Of a DNA stretch of 64,000 bases, positions 57,979-64,000 are shown piece after piece; the first letter of the stretch is position 1, and each line of letters opens with the position of its first letter. Position numbers and translations under genes: made by a program. The stretch covers positions 186,001 to 250,000 of the forward strand of contig JASBNA010000022.1 in the NCBI GenBank assembly GCA_038087015.1, read 5' to 3'. Source of the DNA: Cerrena zonata. Lineage: Eukaryota > Basidiomycota > Agaricomycetes > Polyporales > Cerrenaceae. The notes beneath the pieces were generated by a model. The model was not told the origin of the DNA. It did no database searches and saw only the letters and a program-made list of their open reading frames with translations.

Positions 57979-60527
57979 TCACTCGGGCTCAGCTTCTTCG
58001 ACGTTGTTCTTGTACCAAAGGTCCATTCCCGTCTTATTCTCATAGTACCTCAACGCTTGCGCAACTTCCGAGACAGTCAGAAATCGATCTGTCATCAGCA
58101 TCTGCGTGTGAATTAGCATGAGGCATCATGGATCGAAGTTATGTTTGTACTGACAAGAAGGAAAGCTCGCAGGGCTCCCCACCCAGCGGCGAGATGTATC
58201 ATACGCCAATACACGTCGAGAAAATCTTTGATACCTTGTAAGTAACCTTTGGACACGAATTTCATACTATAGTGCGGTAGAGCTAAGAATGCATAAGAGT
58301 TCATTGCCAACAATGAACGCACCGATTCAACATGATCCATCGGTTCCACAGCGCCATCATGGATTTGTCTTCATCATTTATGTCCTCCAACTCGTATATC
58401 TCTTCTTCTCTGTCGACGATCATCCAAGACAGTATACCGAAGGGCTTTAAAGGTAACGTATTCAGTAAATCATAAATCCTTGGACCATCTGGTCGACAAG
58501 AGTAAATGGCTCCTTCTTCCTTTTCAATCACATGGAGATATGGGTACTGCGCTGCAGGCCCATGGGGATTGGTCGGAGGTGGGGGAGAGGGGTATCGGCT
58601 AGGCAGTGAACCTCTGTAAGAAGGAGGCTTGACAACTTCAGGACGTGGTTGTGGTATAATAGGAAAGAGAGGTGGCGAAGGAGGCCGAAGTTTGTGCTTG
58701 ATCTCGCGGACGGGTCGTGCGGTTGGCTGAACTCTAGGAGGGGATGTTGGAGGAGGAGGAGGAGGAGGAGGAGGAGGAGGAGGAGGAGGAGGAGGAATGA
58801 CATCAGGTGTGGTTTCCTCCTCAATTCTGGTAGGTATCGGGGGAGGTGCAACTTCAACTACTGCGTCGGAATCATCACTATCGCTAATAACTGTGATTTC
58901 GTGCCTGTTGGAATGGGAGAGAGTGGATGAGATTAATGTAGATGTTAGGTACTTATAGATTGACGTACACATCTGGTTCTGATTCTGGTTCTGGCTCAGA
59001 TTCGTCATCTGAGTCGAAATCAGGCACTGCGCCATCTTCCGCGCCTGGTGGTGGGATCGTCAGGTATACTCTCCATACACCCTAGACACCGTAACCATAT
59101 GAGTAATTCAAGTACCCATTGTATGTACAGTTCTGACATACTGGTTCTCGGTTCGATTCGGACCAATCAATATCAACTTCATTATGATATTGTTCAAGAT
59201 GGAATTGGAGTACTTCACGAGTTGGAAGTTCCCCGAACATAGTACAGAGTGGACACAACCATTTTGTCATTGAGGTAATCTTTGTTTCGTACTGACCGAT
59301 TGACGACAATGATGAAGAATCATCTGAGTCATCTGAGTCATCCCCTTCATGTAAATAACGATATGTTACATGAACGGGCGATGAAGGAGGTGTCAGAGTT
59401 GTAGGTAGGTCGAGTAACCTGCACCTTGCCAAAAACCCTTTCCGAATATTTCGCTTTAAGAAGGGCAGCCGCGAATGAGCCTGCATCTGTCTTTCGTTGA
59501 TGTTGAGTGCACCTAGAGCTGATAAAAGATGTGAGACGTCATCCGCATTACGGGTATCTGGTTCAGTATCAGGAATTTCAATGACATCAGTATTTCCCCT
59601 CGTATCTGGATTATGACTTCTCTGAACAGCGCGTCTGGTAACAGATTTTGCTGCGATTTGCAATGTTCTACGTGAGCCAATCGTTTGGTTGTGTGTAGTA
59701 GTTTTGTGAGGGGCACTGAGGAATAAAGGCATTAGCATCGAATATGTTATGTTTTAACGAGGACTTGAGACCTGTGTCTGTTCACACTATCCACGTCGTC
59801 GTTTTCATCTACAGGAGCTCTGAGGGGATGAAGCTTTCCATTGATTACATAGAATCCTTCCTTTCTTGTGGCTCCTATTCTGCGTGGGCCACTAGGTTGT
59901 TGATTATTATTTTCACCTTGAATAGACATGGTTGGTACCATCATCCGAGGAATGGACCTTGCCCCAAGATCTTCTGAATCACGTTGTCTGCGCATACCTG
60001 TCCCTTGATTATGGGGGTTATATACCGAGGTTTTCGAAGGAAGTCTGAGACCTCCTCGACCCAAGGGAGTCACGTTAGAGGAAATACCGCGACCGTGACC
60101 GCGACCACGACCACGACCACGACCACGATCAGCTGTCCAAGGGGCTGGATGTATACTCATTTTTGAAGGGAGACTACTTCTGTTCACTGGATTGGATGTA
60201 GTCATACTGCGACCACGACCACGACCGCGACCGCGACTCATGTAGCTGGCAGTCATTGCTGGAAGATGCACAGCTGGTCTACTAATACAGAAATATCTGT
60301 GAGGTCCCTTCAATAGATCAGATACGTGACAAGGCTTACCCCAGTGGCTGAAGATTCGAACCAGATGCTATTGGGCGATCTCCGGGGAGAGGCGGTCCCC
60401 CTCTTTGAGACCATGAGAAACCGCGCGAACGATTAGGTGCACCACGGAAACGTGAAGGTCCTGCGGACGCAGTGGATTTACCAGGTAGTCGAACACGGTC
60501 GGCAGCATCACGATCATTTCTTTCCAT
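57979..60527 (-). CDS. VEFS-box protein, probable Suz12-like Polycomb (PRC2) subunit
   Basis: Suz12-type proteins hold the PRC2 complex that methylates histone H3 on lysine 27 (family knowledge). N-terminus from 60527: MERNDRDAADRVRLPGKS, an Arg/Gly/Ser-rich leader with two RG runs (RGRGRGRGRS and RGRGRGRGRGHGRG). Then a central part with WLCPLCTMFGELPTREVLQF and HLEQYH, a single zinc finger in the Suz12 position, and GVWRVYLTIPPP. An acidic segment is followed by 16 prolines coded by (GGA)16 at 58749-58796. The C-terminal VEFS-like box reads WMIVDREEEIYELEDINDED, KSMMALWNRWIMLNR, MKFVSKGYLQGIKDFLDVYW and MIHLAAGWGALRAFLL, which parallels the Suz12 'EFxDVNEGEKExMKLWN' block. It ends in YYENKTGMDLWYKNNVEEAE, stop at 57979. 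Six or so introns. The assignment rests on the VEFS motif and finger, not on overall identity. Confidence 0.75.
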
Positions 60528-60803
60528 ACTTGATTTCAGTTTTCGAACATTAGATCGTGATGTGGGGTTGAGCTAAATACAAAGACAAGGCGTTGATAAT
60601 TCCAAATTTGCCTAGGTACCAACGAGAATGACCGTTGGATGAACCAGCCTCGGGCTGGGATGCCAATCGATGCGCAGGATTTGGCCCTGTTATGATCTAA
60701 GGCTCTTGGACAACAAGTACAAATAGAATACACTGCGATCAATAATTGGGCATATCGTCCCGGCGTGGCGGCTATTGGTGGACTTTCGTCTCTACCAACA
60801 CCC
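60528..60803. promoter_or_regulatory. Divergent promoter of the VEFS-box and desaturase genes
   Basis: Only about 276 bp separate the two start codons, so both genes share this region. I see no clear TATA box; the part nearest 60540-60600 may be 5' UTR of the VEFS-box gene. Confidence 0.5.
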
Positions 60804-62207
60804 ATGTCTTCCCCGAAGGACAAGAATGTGCCCAACTCCAACATAGGTCTGTCATGCACAATTTTTATGCTAAATGCCGCTCACAACCATCCTAGACTTC
60901 AGCAAGTATGGAGGTGCTGACTCTCTAGATGAGGGACGGTCGCCACGTCGGACAACCGTAGTTTCACCGACACAGAAGGACAATGGCAAAAACTATCCTG
61001 GACCTCCACAAGACCCTTCAGACTTCTTATGGATCATGACCGAGGAGCCGCACCGCACCCGTAGAATGGCTATCATGAAAGCACACCCAGAGGTTCGTAC
61101 TAAATACCGAACTTTATAGTACTGCGGCGCTTCACAAGTAATACAGGTCACAAAACTCATGGGCCATGAGCCTCTCACTAAATTTGTGGTCCTCTTCGTG
61201 GTGTCTCTACAAATTTTTACTGCTATTGCGTTACGAAACACTAAGGTCTTGTCGCCTCTGTTCATTCTATGCGCATACGTTATTGGAGGAACCGCCAACC
61301 ACAATCTATTCCTTGCTATTCATGAAATTACGCATAATCTGGCGTTCAAAGGGGTCAAAGCAAACAAAGCACTCGCAGTGTTTGCCAACCTGCCCATCGG
61401 AATACCTTACTCCGCTGCTTTCAAGGTTAGTTTTATGATCCCAACGTATAAACAACTCTTCAATCTTTCTCTGTACTAGAAATATCACATCGATCATCAC
61501 AAGTCCCTTGGTGAAGACGGTGTGGATACTGATCTGCCAACGCGGCTGGAACTTCTTTGCTTAAACAATGTCCTAGGCAAAGTCTTTTTCGCGTGAGTCC
61601 TCTCTACTTTTGCATCTACAAAGCGGATCCTGACGTATACCCAGGACATTCCAAATCCTTTTCTATGCTCTTCGACCAGGCTTTGTTCGCGCGCAGGAAT
61701 TGACACAATGGCACTTCATCAATCTTGCTGTCGAGCTTGTGTTTGACTACTTCCTGGTGACAACCTTCGGTATCCGACCATTGATATACCTGATCGCATC
61801 AAGTTTCTTTGCTGGAAGTCTTCACCCACTAGCCGGACATTTCATTGCCGAACACTATCTCTGGGATGGGTTGGCTCAAGAGACCTACTCGTACTACGGA
61901 CCACTCAACGTATTCGCTTACAACGTGAGTCCTCATTCACCCCGTCTATATTCATATTTGCTAAGTCATTCCGTAACGTCAGGTTGGATATCACAATGAG
62001 CATCACGACTTCCCGTCAGTTGCCTGGACACGCCTGCCGGCCTTGCGGGCTCTCGCACCTGAGTTCTACGACACCTTACCATCACATCCTTCCTGGCCTA
62101 TGGTCATCGTTAACTTTATTAGAGACTCTGAAGTTGGTATCTTTGCTAGAGTAAAGAGACTTAGTAAAGAATCTCGTAACAAGAAGTTTGATCCTACAGA
62201 CAATTAG
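60804..62207 (+). CDS. DES1: Sphingolipid delta-4 desaturase
   Basis: ER membrane enzyme that puts the delta-4 double bond into dihydroceramide on the way to glucosylceramide (family knowledge). The chosen start at 60804 gives [14 protein letters not shown] and splices at 60847-60895 to [14 protein letters not shown]. An alternative ATG at 60874 would read straight in with no intron. The Lipid_DES N-terminal block [19 protein letters not shown] is followed by all three histidine boxes: HEITH, YHIDHHK and [12 protein letters not shown]. Several hydrophobic helices are present ([47 protein letters not shown]). The end is [15 protein letters not shown], stop at 62205-62207. About 370 residues in six exons, usual for the family. 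Confidence 0.93.
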
Positions 62208-62425
62208 ATACTAATCTCCTAAACATACCCTCATTATCTACGAGTTTCGTTTAGTTTATCTTAATTCAGTTTGGGCTTCAGTGCGCTGGCTATTAAACAA
62301 AGTGGGCTCGGCTAGTTGAATATTGGACTGACTCGTGCGATATATGCGTTAACGTTAACGATCACGTTGTGGAAGGCTCTATATTACGGTCGGCACTTTG
62401 AGATCAACGTTGGTTATTAACCACG

Positions 62426-63274
62426 ATGTCCCACGACATTATTGTCCCCTTGGGTGTACCGCACAGCGATAGATATCGTGGAGTATGCGATGGTGGAATA
62501 GACGACGAGGACTGGTCCGAGTTTACCGAAGTCCGGAGATATACTAATGCATTTATCATACAAGACGGAAAGGTTAGTTCTGGAAACACAAGAGCAGCGA
62601 AGTATATTCACTTCTATACATTATATAGATTCTCCTAGGCTATAAGAAGCGAGGTTATGGCCAAGGATTGTAAGTACAATTCAGAGGAAAGCGTACTTCC
62701 TCAGGCTTAAACGATGATTTCGTTGGACAGATGGAATGGGTTTGGCGGTAAAGTCGAACCCGGTGAGAGCAGTCTGCAGGCGGCGGAACGTGAGCTCGAG
62801 GTGAGTAGGATTGTTCAATGACTCATTCTTCCAGCCTCCCGTTAACTTGCGCGACTGATGGACCTAATTGAACTTTTAGGAGGAGGCAGGGATCAGGGCC
62901 CAGCTCCGTTTGGCCGGAACACTTTTCTTTATAGATGCAAAAGTCCCATGGGCTTTCCACATCGATATATTCGTGGCTCACACGTTCACAGGCGAGATCA
63001 TTGAGTATGCATTGTGTCTCGCTACCTTTTCTGTCCTGACTTGTTCTCTCGAAGGACTGATGAAATGCGACCACAATGGTTTTGTGCTCAAATGGCAGAG
63101 GACACGGAGGATCCTGAAGTGGCCAGGTTACCTCAGATCCCGTACGACAGGATGTGGGCCGATGATATTTATTGGATGCCCCAGCTCCTCCGGGATACGC
63201 CTTTTGCGGGACGTATGGACTTCGCGAAGAATGGGACGCTTAGAAAGTGGTGGGTGGCTAAGGTAGTAAACTAG
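62426..63274 (+). CDS. MTH1-like Nudix hydrolase (oxidised purine dNTP diphosphatase)
   Basis: Nucleotide-pool cleaning enzyme that hydrolyses 8-oxo-dGTP and related nucleotides (family knowledge). Start MSHDIIVPLGVPHSDRY at 62426, then TNAFIIQDGK. An intron ends TATAG just before ILLGYKKRGYGQGL; the later CTAG inside this exon is not used, because using it would lose the ILLG strand and the frame. After a further intron comes WNGFGGKVEPGESSLQAAER then ELEEEAGI, a full Nudix box (Gx5Ex7REUxEExGU). Next are LFFIDAKVPWAFHIDIFVAH, TDEMRPQWF, and MWADDIYWMPQLLRDTPFAG, closely paralleling human MTH1 'SDEMRPCWF' and 'MWPDDSYWFP'. The N-terminal 40 residues are extra compared with MTH1. Stop at 63272-63274, about 50 bp from the convergent D-amino-acid oxidase stop. 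Confidence 0.9.
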
Positions 63275-63325
63275 AATACATTCGAGTTGTATATGGCGTA
63301 TACCGTGAATTTACAACACTACATA

Positions 63326-64000
63326 TTACACTTGTTTGCTTGCTGATGCTTTCTCAAGCAACTCCACCACAACTGAGGCAGTTCCCCAAGATGACTGGTA
63401 ACCTCCTCCGCCATGACCATAGTTCGAGACAACAGGGATATCTGCTTTGGGACCTTTGACCCACTCGACGTCAAGTCGAACGCCACCTTTGCGAGCTGGC
63501 CTGAACCCACAGCCCTCCTCGACAATAATAGGGTAAAGGTCATCCACAGTAGGCTCACGTTGAGCACGGATTTCAGGAGGAGCTAGCTCTGGACATAAAG
63601 CAAGTGAGCGTTCGAAGATTTCCCTTGTGGTTTCAGGACGGGCAATCGGATACCTAAGATAACCGAAGAATAAACAAGTTGGATATGCAATAGAGAGTAA
63701 TAAGATTGCATACCAATCATTATCGAGTTTTGTACCACCGACAATGACCTGTTAGTCAAGGTTTAGTCCGCGGGAACGAACAAGTCTGTCTGCATACCAC
63801 TCACATCTCCACATCGCCGAGGAATAATGTACGTCCATAACCCTTGCTCCAAATGGCTGGCAGTGCGTCCAAACTTGATCCACGGTGCTTTCAAAATAAC
63901 CACTTGTCCTCTAACAGGATAAACGTCTTTATCCTCCACCCCTCCTAAACTCCTCGCACCCAATCCGGGACAGAGTACGAGTGCATCGACAGGTTGATGA
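63326..64000 (-). CDS. D-amino-acid oxidase, C-terminal part (cut by window edge)
   Basis: FAD enzyme that deaminates D-amino acids, normally peroxisomal in fungi. The visible part begins inside LGARSLGGVEDKDVYPVRGQ, the FAD-linked region after the usual GxGxxG, which lies outside the window. It continues EQGLWTYIIPRRCGD, then after an intron VIVGGTKLDNDWYPIARPET, REIFERSLALCPELAP, FRPARKGGVRLDVEW with the substrate-binding Arg, and SNYGHGGGGYQSSWGTA, the family C-terminal motif. It ends LLEKASASKQV, stop at 63326-63328. There is no canonical SKL-type peroxisomal tail, only SKQV, so location is uncertain. The 5' part lies beyond position 64000. Confidence 0.88.

Noticed and set aside
58649..58930. 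Arg-rich plus-strand frame opposite the poly-proline tract
   Set aside because: It is the reverse reading of (GGA)n and neighbouring codons in the VEFS-box gene.

Overview
The window is nuclear DNA from a filamentous basidiomycete, most likely an Agaricomycete. Genes sit on both strands, are broken by many introns of about 50-65 nt with GT-AG ends and CTAAC/CTAAT-like branch sites, and intergenic gaps are mostly short. Several families are fungal or mushroom-typical: the exomer ChAPs protein, a divergent G-alpha, a DUF6533-type membrane protein, and a secreted repeat protein with Lys-Arg sites. There is no CRISPR array, rRNA, clear tRNA or intact transposon. All exon structures were joined by eye from splice signals and protein similarity. 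|| Layout. 200-15431: PDS5 (-) and NAA15 (+) head to head, then NAA15 and LTN1 (-) tail to tail, giving cohesin regulation, the ribosome-bound N-terminal acetyltransferase scaffold, and the ribosome quality-control E3 ligase. 15846-16494: small unrecognised gene with a spliced leader. 17665-20684 (-): divergent G-alpha with mini-exons and a substituted catalytic glutamine. 20685-24083: gene-poor, ending in four copies of a palindromic 17-mer just 3' of the aspartokinase gene (24084-26511, -). 28050-44265: two paralogous genes for a zinc-finger/coiled-coil protein I cannot assign to a named family, same strand, about 11 kb apart. Between them lie a ChAPs exomer gene, a conserved coiled-coil gene and a gene-poor stretch with two weak small genes. 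45195-51895 (+): ribosomal protein eL42, a DUF6533-like seven-helix protein and the CDK BUR1. 52082-53707 (-): FAD monooxygenase. 55771-57521 (+): secreted tandem-repeat protein. 57979-60527 (-): VEFS-box (Suz12-like) Polycomb protein. 60804-63274 (+): sphingolipid delta-4 desaturase and an MTH1-like Nudix hydrolase. 63326-64000 (-): D-amino-acid oxidase, cut by the window edge. || Most genes are housekeeping and do not form one pathway or a metabolite cluster. The parts most worth following are the CX18CX4CX3H zinc-finger/coiled-coil paralogs, including an exon-intron unit duplicated inside one of them; the hairpin repeats 3' of aspartokinase; the 4-nt and 6-nt exons in the G-alpha gene; and the secreted repeat precursor.
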